Below are positions 36,677 through 49,675 of a DNA stretch of 64,000 bases, one piece after another. This DNA comes from Trogon surrucura (Eukaryota; Chordata; Aves; Trogoniformes; Trogonidae), in NCBI GenBank assembly GCA_020746105.1, contig CM036618.1, forward strand, positions 109,070,622 through 109,134,621, written 5' to 3'. The position numbers and the translations under genes are program-made. Numbering within the stretch: the stretch's first letter is position 1; each line of letters begins with the position of its first letter. The notes beneath the pieces were generated by a model. That model worked only from the letters and a program-made list of their open reading frames with translations. It was not told the origin of the DNA and searched no databases.

Positions 36677-37797
36677 TGAACAGGGGGAGAAAATATCTCC
36701 AAAGGCTCAGGGTTTTGAGATAAGGACAGGGAGATCACCCTCATTTACCGTCCCGGGCAAAACAGACTCAGTTTTGGGGAAATTAGGTACATTTATTAAA
36801 AGAACTAATCAGAGAGGAGTAGTGAGAAGTAAGAAAAAGCAAACAAATCTTAAACAGAACACCTTCCCCCCATCCCTCCCTTCTTCCCGGGCTTAACATC
36901 AATCCCGGTTTCTCCACCTCCTCCCCCTGAGCGGCGCAGGGGGACAGGGAATGGGGGCTGCGGTCAGTTCATCCGACGTTGGTTCCACCGCCTCTTCATT
37001 CCGGGGGAGGACTCTTCACTCTTCCCCAGGGCCACTGTGGGGTCCCTCTCACGGGAGACAAGCTTCACGCTCTCTTCTCCGCGTGAGTCGTCCCACGAAG
37101 GGCAATTCATCACAAACTGCCCAACGGGAGACATCTCACGAGGGGCAGCCCACCCCTCGTGAGTCTGAGGCGCAGTCCTTCAGGGGAAACTGCTCCAGCG
37201 TGAGCCACCCGCAGCGTCCCAAAAGTCCCACCGGCCAACCTGCTCCAGCGTGGGCATTCCTCTCTTCCACGGGCTACAGGCTCCGGCAGCGACTTGCTCT
37301 GACACGGGCTTCTCACGGGCTACAGTCCCCTTTCAGGCATCCACCCACACAGCATGGAGTCCTCGGTGGACATCTACGCGGTGATCCTCACGGTGGACCT
37401 CTGCACCTCGCCCATGGGCTGCAGGGGGACAACCCGCTTCACCATGGTCTTCACCACAGACCCAGGGGATTCCTTCTGCTCCGGCGCCTGGAGCTCATCC
37501 TCCCCCCCCTCCTTCTTCACTGACCTTGGTGTCTGCACAGATCCTCACTCCTCCATCTCTGTGCCAGCTGTTATGGCGCAGTTCTTTTTCCCGTTCTTAA
37601 ATATGTTTTTCACAGAGGCGTTCCTCTGCTATCACCTTACTGATAGGCTCAGCCTTGGCCAGCGGCGGGTCCCTCTTTGTAGCCGGCTGGCATTGGCTCT
37701 ATCAATCTTGGGGAGCTTCTAGCAGCTTCTTACAGAAGCCACCCTGCAGCTCCCCCCCCGCCGCTGAAATCTGGCCAGGCCAAACCAAAACACATGC
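36677..37797 (-). mobile_element. Solo-LTR-like element, minus orientation (avian ERV type)
   Basis: Read on the minus strand, it begins about TGTTTTGGTTTGGCCTGGCC and contains GC-rich U3-like DNA with tandem CTCCAGCGTGGGC-type and ACGGGCTACAG-type units. It then has an AATAAA signal (plus-strand TTTATT at about 36790) and a short U5-like end finishing CCCCCTGTTCA. Terminal TG…CA is plausible, but I could not define a clean flanking duplication. Plus frames at 36951-37523 and 37354-37722 lie inside it and are antisense to the element, so they are artefacts. No gag, pol or env sequence is visible. Confidence 0.65.
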
Positions 37798-40700
37798 ACC
37801 ATTTTGCTGTGGGAGCACCCACCTGAGTGAGGACCCCCACGTTGGCTGTGCTGAAAAGTTGCGAGTTCAGTGATCCTCTTCTCCAATCTCGAAGCATCCA
37901 CTTCTTTGATGAGTGATGAGGGGCATCACCATGTGCCATGTCTCTCCAGATAACCAATATACACCTGTGGCAGCTCCCTGCAGGCATTGCTGTTGCTGGA
38001 TTTGGACATCTAGAATACCAAAAAAAAAATAAAAATTATTAAGCAGAATTTGTCAGACTACGCTTGGGATAGGGCCTTCAGCTTCTGAGGACATCGAGCC
38101 GAAGCCAGAAGATCTACATGAGTCAACAACAGCAGAGAATTTGGCCTGGTGTTCAAGTCTTACATGAAAGCCCAGAGTTTAAAGCGATTTCTGGCTTTGA
38201 AATATCCTGTGTGTTGGCTGTTTCTGCCTTTGCAAATTACTTGTTTTGTTACTGTCACATATGTTTTATATACGCGGGCCTTTCTGGCATGCACATATTC
38301 CCCACAGGAAGCCCATATGCTAATTTTTTCCTGTATTATCAAGCCACTAATGGAGTAGGATGGGTGATATGGAGCAAAGTTTTCATTTTCATTTCAGAGC
38401 AGCAACCCCAGCAAGCAGATGTAGCCAAGTGAGGCTGACATTTAAAGCAACTACCGGGATTACATTACTGAGATTATATTCAATATGGATGGCCAAATCT
38501 TTCAAACAAAATCAATGTTCTTTTACTTAATAATACCCTTGCCACATCTTAATGAAAGCTCCTCCAGCTCAAGGCCCTGTTCTTCTGCAGTCATTTCGTT
38601 GCGTGACATCGCTGACTGCATCAGATGGTACATAAGGCTATTTTCATCTGTTTCTATTGAATTTTATGTGTTCCCATCCTTGATTCGTCAATTGCCAGAT
38701 CAATTAATCAAGGGACTCTTAGGGGAGAAGTATTTTTATTACTGAGAAGGAAGGGGAATTAGTTTAAATTCTGCATCCTCTCTCAGCATTCAGCATCTAC
38801 TATTAACTCCTCTTACCAGGCACAGACAGGAGGACAACAAGGGACATACAGACCACTCTGTGGCCATTTGAATTATGTGGAGAAATAAAAACACAGGGTG
38901 TGCTGATGACTGGGCTGCCCCTTGGTTCTCACACCAGGAGAGGCACCCCAGCAGTGCCTCCAAGCTCAGGCAGCCCCAGCAGAGCCCAGGGGTCTCACAG
39001 CAGGTCCCTGCACAAGGTTGAGCCTGTCATGGGAGGAGCCCAAGGACCAAAAAGGAAGGCTGGAGCCCAAGCAGCAGTCACAGCAGCTGTGGACAAAATG
39101 AGAAAGACACTTGTCATCCCAGTAAATTCAGTTTCGTTAGTGGTGCCTGAAGAAATTTAGTTGAGACAGGAGCGGTGATAAAATTCTGTGCAATTACAGA
39201 GCCCAGCGTAAGCTTTTCCTGAAAGCTGGGGGGAGAAAGTTAATTTATGTATCAGCTGGTGCTTGTCTCAGGGTGAAGTGTGCCTCAGCGGGGACTCCTG
39301 AGCATCCTTGTCAAGCTGTAATTTTGCTGCGGGTTCAGCTCTAGCACAACCCAGAAAGCAAGCTCCTGGCCCCAAAATGAGCCCCATCACCTCGGCACAA
39401 GCCTGATTCCTGAATCACTTGGATTGTTGTAACTTTCCTCATTGCGATTCCCTTTTTGTGTGTACTGGGCTTTCTACTCCCTCTTCCAAAATGCAGCGTG
39501 ACCTTTCCATTGGGACATTCTGTAGGAAGTTTGGTGGCTGAAGAAACCAGCTGAAAACTAGTCCTAACCAAAACACAGGCTCAACACACCAAATCCAAAC
39601 GCTTCTGAGTGCTGAGGCACTTACAGCCAAATAAGAGTGGGGTTTTTTTTGCTCTGGACAGGGGGCTGCACCAATATTCCTGCGTGATTCATTCCTCTCC
39701 CTAAGTCTTCTCTAGAAGCAGCCCTGGTCTGGGGGTCAAGCTGCCACTCAAATTGATTGCCCATGGGCATCTCCTTGCACCCAGCTGAGCAAAGGCTGGT
39801 GATCCTCTTGCTCTGAAGACATCCTTCATCAGGGTGTGGGCTACAGAGACTAAAAATAAATAGATAAAGGGATTATTTAGATAGCGTCTCCAAAGAGGAG
39901 AATAGAATTGGATGGCCTGTAATCCAGTTTGTCATTTTTTTCATCCCATTAACCCCGTTTAAAGAATTATTATTATTATTGTTTACCAGTAGAAAATCTA
40001 GCAGGGCTGGGGTGAACTCAGTCCTTGCAGCCACTGGCCCCCACCTTGCAGCAGGAAGGCACAAGCTCACCATTCCTCCGGGCTTCTGACAGCCCTTCTA
40101 CCTATTCCATGGGGAGGAGGTGTCCCCCCAAAAAGTTTTGCAGCCACAGGGAGCCAGGGCCAGCTGTGGGCACATCAGGCAGTTGCTTCACCCCCTCCTT
40201 TTTGCCTCTGCCAGGTTAATTTGATGATCAATGGCTGCTTAATGAGGATACATGGAGCTGCTAGGACTGCAGGCAAATGATAAAGGTAGGAATTTTGTGT
40301 CCCGCGGTTTAAAAATAAAAAGCAATTTTGGCAGCTGTTGCAGGAGAGGGATGTGCCACGTGAGTCCGTCCAGGGGATTTGGGGTCAGGGAAGGAGGAGC
40401 TGTTGTGGCAACTGACTTATCTGCAGGGAGGACTAAGGGAAGCAGAAAAATGTGCGCAAAGATCTCTGCCAACTCTTCCAAATAAATTACCCTGCTCGGG
40501 AAATATGCAGAGGGCAGACCAGGCCCACAGCAGTGTTTGAATCAGTCCTTTTCCTCGGTCACTGTGAAACAGAACCTGATCCCAGAGAAGTCAGGGCTGA
40601 GCAGAGCATCCATGTGCTGGTGCTAGGTTAGGTCTCAGAGCTTCATCCAACAACTTCACCAGAAGCAGAAGGGAGCTGGCATCCAGCTGCTTGGCCAGTG

Positions 40701-41386
40701 AGATCCCAGAAAAGCCGGATCCAGTGCCACCAGTGGCATGGATGGAATTTTCAGTGACAACAGAGATCCCACAGACGAGCAGAAGTAAAAGCATGATGGG
40801 AGAAACCATCCCCCAATAGTTTATGTTAAAACCGCCAAGGTTTACGCTCAAGGTGGGACTGAGACTATGCATGACTGCAACACTAACACCTTTACCCAGT
40901 GTCCCAGGCCCAGAGCATGGATTTGACCACTGGTGTTGACCTCCTGGGCCTTTGACAGGAATCTGTCCTCCCTGACAAGACTGTCAGCATCTCCAGGTTG
41001 GCATCAGAAGTGATTCAGGTTGAGAGCAGGATCCCAGCTCGTGCCCGACACTGGCAGATCTCCACGTGGAGCATCGACATGGTGCCTGAACCTTCCTGTG
41101 TGCCTCTGTCCTGGGGCAGCCCCTGAACTTCCAGCCTCATTTCTTTTCTCTGTCTTCTGCCTACATTGTCCCCAAGACACTGCTGCTCCTCAGCCCACAG
41201 CTCAGCAAATCTCTGTTCAGGGCTTAATTAATACTAGCTGTAGCAATCTGTAGCTGTAGCAAGGTCTATAGCTCCTATAGGTAACCTCCACCCTGACATT
41301 CATGGGAGTGAGCTGTTCATCAGAAACACAGAAAAATAGCAAACATTTTTGGTCAAGTTTTAGAAACCATAACAAAGCATGGGTTG
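37798..41386. other. Intergenic, nothing recognised
   Basis: AT-rich unique-looking DNA (38100-38750) and mixed sequence to 41386. An ATT run lies at about 39967-39980. Frames at 38118-38432 and 38900-39160 have no splice or domain support. Confidence 0.45.
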
Positions 41387-41612
41387 TAGAATCATAGAGC
41401 CATTCATGTTGGAAAACATTTTTAAGATTGAGTCAAACCATTAACCAAGCACTGCCTGGTCCACAACTAAACTACGTCCCTAAGCACCACATCTACATGT
41501 CTTTTAAATACCTTCATGGATGGTGACTCCACCACCTCTCCAGGCAGACTGTTCCAGTGCTTAACCACCCTTTCAGTGAAAAAAATTTTCCCTAATATTC
41601 AATCTGATGTGC
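41387..41612 (-). mobile_element. CR1 LINE fragment, minus orientation, diverged
   Basis: The + strand starts TAGAATCATAGAGCCATTCA and contains GACTCCACCACCTCTCCAGG, CAGACTGTTCCAGTGCTTAA and CCCTAATATTCAATCTGATG, the reverse complement of a CR1 3' region. It is more diverged than the 26.8-kb copy. Confidence 0.85.
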
Positions 41613-44600
41613 CCATCCAGGCCAAATTTAGCAGGGTGGCCTGGCCCTTGTCAAGGACCAAAGACATTCCTGGGGATGTGACAGGGTTGCACAGCCATGG
41701 AGGAGATCACCAGCCTCGTGGGACAGGCTCCATGGCCAGGCTCTGCTTTCTGCCTCTGGCAGGCAGGTCCTCCATCAGGTCTACAGGAAGGAAGAATTTG
41801 GTCTGGGGTACAGTATTTAAGACTGTAAAAGGTAAACGGCACATATGGGCAATGCACTGACACAGCACTGAGCCTATGGGATAAGGATCACTCTGCCTGT
41901 ATTGCTCCAGGTAAACCAGGGTACTGAGCTGGGCACTGAAGGCAAACAAGTTCATTTATAATAGTAGAAACCAAGAAAACAGAGACTATCTGTCATGTCC
42001 TTCCATCTCTTCCAGTTTCCCCCCCAAACCTCTTATTAACCCTCTTCATTCATGCAAGACTGCAGAAACATCCCTCCAGTTGCCTGCTCACCTTAATGTC
42101 TCCAGCCTGACATAGGGTGGCCATGGGCCACTGCTGGTGTGCTGGAGCTTCCCCTTTCCACCAGCACCTGGGGGACCATGTGGTGGCTCTGCCACTCCTG
42201 CAGACTGGTCATCGACCATGACAGAGACAAGCTGTCCCCTGATTTTGGGTGAAGGAGGTTGCTTTCATCTGCAGATGGGCAATGCCTGGCCAGAGTTCTC
42301 CTCAGGTCTCGTGGTTTGCAGGAGAGTGATAAAGTCTCCTCCTGTTCCCTTGGGAAGAGGACATGGTGGGATCTCTGAGCAAAATGGAGAGCTGGATGCC
42401 TGTTGGCTTTCAGCTCCAAGGTGAATCAGACACAGCTGTCCTTGTAACCTCCTCAGCGACATCTCCATAACAAATCTGTCCTCAGGCAGCTGCAAGCTGT
42501 CTTCTGCCTGGCATGAGCAAGCCTCAGCTGGCTGCAGACATCTGGGCAGCTGAGCATGCTGACAGACATCCCCAAAACATCGATGCAACACCAGGCCAAG
42601 GAGGAGGCGTGAAGCACATGCTCTACCAGCTTCCACAGCAGAGCTCAGCATGGGTGGGGCAGAGCAGCCTCCACAGTTTGCACAAGGACTGCCCTGGCCC
42701 CTGAACAAAATAAATTGGTTTTAGTGGTGTTACACCCTATAAAGGAAGATACCTCCGACTTGCATTCAAGTTTCCTCCCTCCATGTAGCAGAATAGCCAC
42801 CCGGGGGCCCTCCCAGTGCAGACCAGCACAGCACTGGGATGCAGTAGGCACAGCCAGGCTGAGAGATTATGAGGTTGTGAAAGACCTACTGCCTGTCAAG
42901 CCTGAAACTTCTTCACCTGAGCACTACTTGGATGCCATCCCACACACTGGAGGTGGATTCCCCCACCCTCTGTGCAGCAAGAGAGGGGTTCTCTCCAGCC
43001 TTAGCCTCTCCGGAAAGGGAGGATGGAAAGTGCCTGGTGCGCTGATAAGACCTAGGCAGGCTTAGACGGTCATCGCTTGCCTTCTGTGTGGTTGATGCCT
43101 TCACACGTGAAGTGGGAAAACCTCAGCCTGGATCATCTCCAGCCTTTATGCTCCTTTCAGGCAGGATGCCCTAAGTCACAAGGCTGAAACCCACAGCAGG
43201 GCGTTGAGACTAGCACCCTGCCTGCAAGAGCTAGACCAGCATGGGTCCAGAATTGTTGGGCTCGGGGCGAGAATGGCCCAAAGAAAGAGGTTGACTTTAT
43301 AACATGGTGGTTACGGCACGGATTGGCGATCTTTCTCCTCCTTTAGGCACTGGTTCACTGTCCAACACCACAACAGAAGTTTGAAAGGAGGCTTAGCACA
43401 GTGTGGATCTTGCCTTTTCAAAGGCAACGAGCATTTGAGTGTAGCATCACAAGCCCAGCCAGAGCTGGAAAGGCACATCAGAGCCTCCTGACCTTGGCTC
43501 AATGAGCAACTCAATGATGCCCTTCTGCAACCCAGTCACATTTTGAGGTCCTTCTCCCTGCTGATTCATTAGGGGAGCTAATGTTCTCCAAACTGACGGG
43601 CATCTGACCCTCGAGGTGTGTACGCCATGCACTCCTGACAAATATAGACCACTTCAATTACATAACTTGTCTCATAAGCAGTGGCTGTTCTCCCTGGGGG
43701 CACGCGGAGAAACGGGAACCAAAACGCCTCTGCCAAGGGTGTGAATGGATGCCTGGCTATTTATTTCCCCTATCTTCTATTTTCGATGACTTCCTGCTGT
43801 ATTGACCTAGTGAGTGACTCAGTGAGGTTGGGTGGCCCTGGAAGTACTCCAGGTTCAGCATGACCTCTCCGCTCTGCTGGTGTGTGGGGTAAGGTCCTCC
43901 TTTCTAATCTTCCTCCTGGGAGAGATGTGGCAGAGAGGACTTAAAAAAAGTCCATGTGCTCGGTAACAAAGACATCTTGGTATCAAAAAGCAAGCCAGCA
44001 GTAGAGTCAGGCTGCGATCTTACAAAACGAATACCTGGCGACTTTAAGGACCTAGATGTGACTGCAATGGCTGAGTGGCAAAATGCAGAATAATCATTCA
44101 ATGAAGCATTCAAAATAGAGAATAAAGCACATTATTAGCAGACTTGACAAATGCATGCGTAAGCGGGATGTTTGCACAGTGATTTTTTAACCCCTGGTCT
44201 CTGGTTCCTTTTGGCATTTACAGCAAGTGCCCCATGCAAGAGGATCCAGAGAAAAAAAAGTCTGCCACATGTCAGGAGGTTTCTCTCCTTGAGAACTGTT
44301 CAGGGATCTGCTAATCATAAACTGATGCAAATCTCATACTATTTAGAAAGGGAAACAGCCGTTTCCATCAAATGCACCCACTGCCTGCCATGGGTTTGGC
44401 ATCGCTCAGCCCAGCTGCAAGCAGCAGCAAAGAGGGCTGCTGAGAAGGCTCAAGTGATATTTATGACAAGGACCGTTCTACCTGTATTTGTTGTTCCTGC
44501 TGTGCAAGCATCCAGCGTGTCCTGTAAGAGCTTTAATAGCTTTTATGCAATGGCTAGGAATGATAAAGATAATTCAAGATCAGGCATGTAACCTCCCTTC

Positions 44601-47600
44601 TTTTATTCCTGTCTTCATCTAAGAGTCAAAAATCTGATCTTCTTCCAGCATCCCTTGCAATCAGATTCAGGCTGGAGGTGGGTAGAGCACTGATCCCAAA
44701 ACGAGATGTTCTGCTCAGGCCTTCACAGAAGCAAAGATCTGTGCTTTTACTCCTGGGCCATCCTTCTCCTGATGTGTCATGTCCTCATCAGGCACCAGGC
44801 TAAGGAAAAGGGACAACTGTAACCAAATAGACTCTCATGGGGCTGGACCCTCTTTTCACCCCCAGTAAGGGTCTGTGGCGCAGTGTAGCATGTGTCCCCA
44901 GCAGCAGTGCATCCCCGGGAGATGTCCCCAGTCCTGCTGAACCACCTGGGAAGCAGGAGGTGTGTGACATACCCCACTGGTCGGTGGCAGACCCAGCAGT
45001 AGAGCTCAAGGTCTTTGCCCCAAGGTCTGCAAAGCACCTGTGGGACCCACAGGTCTGTGGTCTGTCCTAGCCTGCAGCAGAGGACACCAAGTCACACCAC
45101 TCCTTGTTCACAGCATCCTCCTCTACCTCTGAGCCTTAAATGACGCAGAAAGTCTGCTAAGGACTTTCCTGCTGGAAGGACTCAGCAGGAAGCAGCTAAT
45201 GCAAACTCTCTTGCTCATCCACAGTACTCACGTCCAACAGATAATAAAACCACAGGCTCCTTTCTCATTAATCCCTAATTAGGCTCTCTCTCACTTACAT
45301 AGCACTTTCCGTCATTAGCAGTGAAAGCTGAGAGCTTGCCTTTAACCTTCACATGTGGTGAGGAGGCAGACCCGAACACCTTGCTGTGATCTTGCATAAA
45401 ACATCTCCTTGTGCTCACTCTTCAGGGGCTCTTGGAAAATCCCCCTCCCCTGCCACCTCTTCCCCATCATGGGTAGAAAAGCAAGACATCTAATAGAGCA
45501 CAGCATCGGCAGTGAGGAGGCTGAAGATGTCCATTGTGTGTATGACACTTAACCTGCCCAAAGTGGTCACACATGGTCGTTTGCTCCTGCACAGAATCAA
45601 GAGCCCGAGGGATGGACCCCTGAGGCCCGAGCTAGCTACCCTGCTCCTGGGAGCTCATCCTGGCGTGGGAATAGAGAAGGCAGCAGAGGTCACACACTTC
45701 TAGCTGGACTCCTGCCTCTATCACTGCTCTTTACCAGTGGCTAAGAAGGAAAGGGAAGCTCCATCAGGCCTCCTGCTGCTGAAGAGACTTGCCAAGATCC
45801 CTCAGTGGGCTTTTAAGCTGCTGTGTGGGAGAGAGGTCTGGCCGTGGCAGTGGGTACCTTGGGGCAAGCTTCTCAAGCAGTCAAGAACGGGGCAGAGTGG
45901 CCCGCACTGAGCTCAGCCAGACTACTCCTAGAGCTTCAGCATCTTATTCAAAGCCAGGCTGGGCATGTGGAGCGTAGGCTGAGGTGCCCCACGCTCTAGG
46001 ACCTTGCACGTGGCACAAGCGCAGGAATTGAAGGAGGGGATCACAGCTGAACACCAGCCCCGCTCCCACCCATGTCAGACAAATCCCCACTGAATCATTG
46101 GGGTGAATGCTCTGGGGGGTGCATGTGCTGGGCACATGCCAGGGATGGGAATGGGCAGGCAGCTGAGTTATTATATCTGGAATAAAACATCCAGTCCTCA
46201 CTGCTGCTGACAATGTGACATTTGCTGCAAGGGAGCTGCGACCTGCTCTGTCCTGCCCATGACAGTGGGACTTGGTCCCAGCCTAGGCCTTGGGGACAAG
46301 GAATAACACCTTTTCTAGACAGATGTGCAGCCTCAAACATGACATGAGTGTTAGTGCCCGCTGGCAGACACATCCCTGGCTTGCAGTAAGTGGTCTCAGT
46401 GCACTGTCCCCACCTCTGGCCCACATTACCTACAGTATCTTTGAGAAGACCACCAAGGACACCTGAGGGCTGTTGGCCATGAGGTCTGTGCACAGCCACA
46501 CCTCTTCCAAATTCTTCTCTCTGGCTTCCCAGCTGGTGCTGGGAGCCATGGTCCATGTCTTCTTGTCCTTGTGTTGACCACGAGGATCTCATGGTGTTCA
46601 TGCAGTAGCCCAGCAAGACGAATCAACTGGTACATGCCCAGGCAGGAGCCCAGTGGCAGGTGAGAAAGTGGATCTGGCCCCTCTCCTTGTGGGTCTCTCC
46701 AGGGGCAGAGAAAGGCAAGGAGCTTGTGGTGTCAAGTGGTCCTCAACTCCTGCCTTGTAAGCCTGGCCAGAACAGTTTGATCCAAGTAGGACAGCAGCAG
46801 AGGGTGTCCCAAAACCTTCTTCTCTCTTGCTCCTGTTGGAGGGAAAGAGGAGAAAGAAGGCATAGAACAACAAAGGAAACAGAAAAGTTTTGTTTGCTTC
46901 CAAAAGAAGTTGCTTTGAGTATTTCCTTTAAATGTTTGGCTCTGCTCCTCCAGAGGTTGGTGTTAAGGCCCATTAGAGGCAGCATGATTTTAGCTCCTGA
47001 CCTCCCCATGGCCAGGACTGCTCACGGTAGTCCGATCCCACCAGACCCCGAGTTCTTAGGAGGGGACCCCATCCTACCCTTGCAGCAAAGGAAAAATTTC
47101 CCCACCATGACCTGTTTTGTGCCAATCATAAAGCATGGATGAAAGCCCCTGAGAAATGGGGACCTTTGCTTAATAAGCTGTAAATAGGGCAAGCAAAACA
47201 AGTTCAGAGCTGAGCTTCAGAGAGTTCTTCGAACAGCAGGGAGTGCAAAGCTGTAGAAAGCAAACCTGTGCACCTACCAGTGTGAGCAACGTCTCCTCAT
47301 TTCAGTGGATAACCTGGAAGGAAACCTAACTGCAGAGGTGCGGAGAGGGACAGTGAGGCTGCTCCTTGCCAGGGAGGTGAGGGAGCACCTGGCTGCCAGG
47401 TGATGCCTGAATTGCAGCTGTGTTACAAGCCATTTTGTGAGCTTCCCTGGAGAGCCAGGCAGCTTCCCAGCCTGCCGGTGGGAATCTTACTGATAGTGAG
47501 GGAAATTCCTCTGTCCTCACAGAGCTCGGGGTCTTGCAGCGCTGCCAGGAGGAGAAACAGGAAGAGCCATCTGCACATCTTAAAACACAGGACAAGAAGA

Positions 47601-48942
47601 GAGAAACTCGACTATAGGAAGAGAGGAGAGATGATCCCAGCTAGCTGCGGGCATGCATGGGCAATGCCGGCATCAGTGGGCAGCCTCTCGGGTAAGAAGA
47701 CAAAGAGGATCCTCCCCGGGCAGTCCATCGATCGCACTGTGAACCACCTCAGGGAGGACGTTCTTTCTCCACTTTCTCTAAAGACATATAAGTAAACAAG
47801 TCTCTTAATGCAGACCTTTTCCTTCAGCCTCCGAAGCAAGATGACACACACCCAACCAGCTGCACCCAGCACTGGCAGGAGGCAACACCTTCCCTGGCAT
47901 CTCTATCCTGTTATCCCAAACGCTTCCCTTCAGATTTAGTGCTAATCAACATCCTTTCTCTCTCACTAGATACTCAGCAGCTCAAGCAGCAGGGTGAGCC
48001 TCAAAGACAGGCAAAGCAATACTGCAGGGAGGCAGAGGACAAAAGCAGGTGGTGATGTCCGTCCCAGATAATGGCAGAAAGCGGTGCCCAGCGTTACCTC
48101 CCGCTCCTCCTGCGGCATCTTCTTGTGCTCCTGCATCCTTCAGCAGCTTATCCTCCTCTGCTGGGTGTTGTCCTGTGGACGCAGAAGCAAGGCTAAGGCC
48201 TGAGCCCCTTTAAATCTTCCCTTTGATCAACCTGAAGGTGTTTCTCTGCTCCCTGCAGATGAGGGTGAAGGGGCCATTACACTCACATCAGCACACCCAC
48301 CTCTCTCACGCATGAAGTATCTCAGAAGGAACAAGCACCCTTCCTTCTCCTGGGAGTAGCAATGCCTCTCTGAGAAAACACTGGCAGAATTTTTCTCAAA
48401 TTCTCCCTGTCGGCCTCCTGCATATCCCATCACCAGAGAAAACAGTCACCCCACATGAAGAACTCCAGAAGAAGAGATGACAGATCCTACGGAGCCTTGG
48501 CTGAAATAAACAAAGATATCAGCTTAAAAATTCAGGGTTTGTCTCCACTCATGCAAAAGGAGCTGGGACTTCTTTTGAGAGGCCTGGCAAGGACAGAGGT
48601 AAGGTCTCTCTGCCTCTTGTGTGCCTCAGCATGAAGCCTCTCTAGGACAAGAGTCACTCAAGCACGTTACAAGCACAGGCTGTGCTCCCCATTCCTGGGA
48701 ATAATTTGTTGTCGAGATAGCTTGCGGTCTGATTCCAAGTCCTCAGGAAATAGGACAACCTTCTACCTGTTGTATTGAACTGGAAAGGAAGCGTTTGGGG
48801 CAGCTGGAGGGTGAAAGTTTTGGCCTCCATTGCTGTTATTTTCTGTAATGGCACATGAGAAAGAGAAATCAATTTTTTTTCGTGGCATATTTGAGCTCTA
48901 AGGAAAAAAAAGGAAGTGACAACCATCTCTTCAGAGAGACAA
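41613..48942. other. Intergenic, nothing recognised over about 7.3 kb
   Basis: No exon, RNA gene or transposon recognised. The longest frames (44172-44591 plus; 42265-42708, 46095-46616 minus) have no domain and are usually opposed by frames on the other strand. AATAAA-like motifs occur (for example about 42708), but without any supporting exon I do not call a transcript. Confidence 0.4.
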
Positions 48943-49675
48943 GCTGCTCAATACTGGGCCAGTATAGGTTGGGGACTGCCCTGCTGGAGACCAGCATCAG
49001 GGAAAGGGACCTGGGGGTTCTGGTGGACAGCAGGATGACCACAACCCAGCAATGTGCCCTCATGGCCAAGAAGGCCAATGGCATCCTGGGGTGTATTAGA
49101 AGGGGAGTAGCAAGTAGGTCAAGAGAGGTCCTCCTGCCCCTCTACTCTGCCCTGGTGAGGCCACATCTAGAACATTGTGTCCAGTTCTGGGCCCCTCAGC
49201 TCAAGAGAGACAGGGAACTGCTTGAGAGAGTCCAGCGCAGAGCCACAAAGATGATGAAGGGAGTGGAACATCTCCCTTATGAGGAAAGGCTGAAGGAGCT
49301 GGGTCTCTTTAGCTTGGAGGAGGCTGAGGGGTGACCTCATTAATGTTTATAAATATGTAAAGAGTGAGTGACAGGAGGATGGAGCCAGGCTCTTCTCAGT
49401 GATGTCCACTGACAGGACAAGGGGCAATGGGTGCAAGCTGGAGCATAGGAGGTTCCACAAAGACATTAGGAAAAACTTTTTCACTGTGAGGGTGCCAGAG
49501 CCCTGGCACAGGCTGCCCAGGGAGGTTGTGGAGTCTCCTTCTCTGGAGACATTCAAAACCCGCCTGGACGCGTTCCTGTGTGACCTACTGTAGGTGATCC
49601 TGCTCTGGCAGGGGGGTTGGACTAGATGATCTTTTGAGGTCTCTACCAATCCCTGACATTCTGTGATTCTGTGAT
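48943..49675 (+). mobile_element. CR1 LINE fragment, plus orientation, ORF2 tail with frameshift
   Basis: Covers the last part of the CR1 reverse-transcriptase ORF ([60 protein letters not shown]) and the 3' UTR ending ATTCTGTGATTCTGTGA. Compared with the copy at 26846-27360, about 5 bp are missing near 49318 (TTGGAGGAGGCTGAGG against TTGGAGAAGAGGAGCCTGAGG). This breaks the frame; the remaining C-terminal part reads on in another frame to about 49593. It directly abuts repeat copy 2. It is 5'-truncated and dead. Confidence 0.93.

Noticed and set aside
36951-37722. 190- and 122-codon plus-strand frames
   Set aside because: They lie antisense inside an LTR-like repeat with tandem GC-rich units and have no protein family features.
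46095-46616. 173-codon minus-strand frame
   Set aside because: No recognisable motif; considered as a retropseudogene but no parent could be named.
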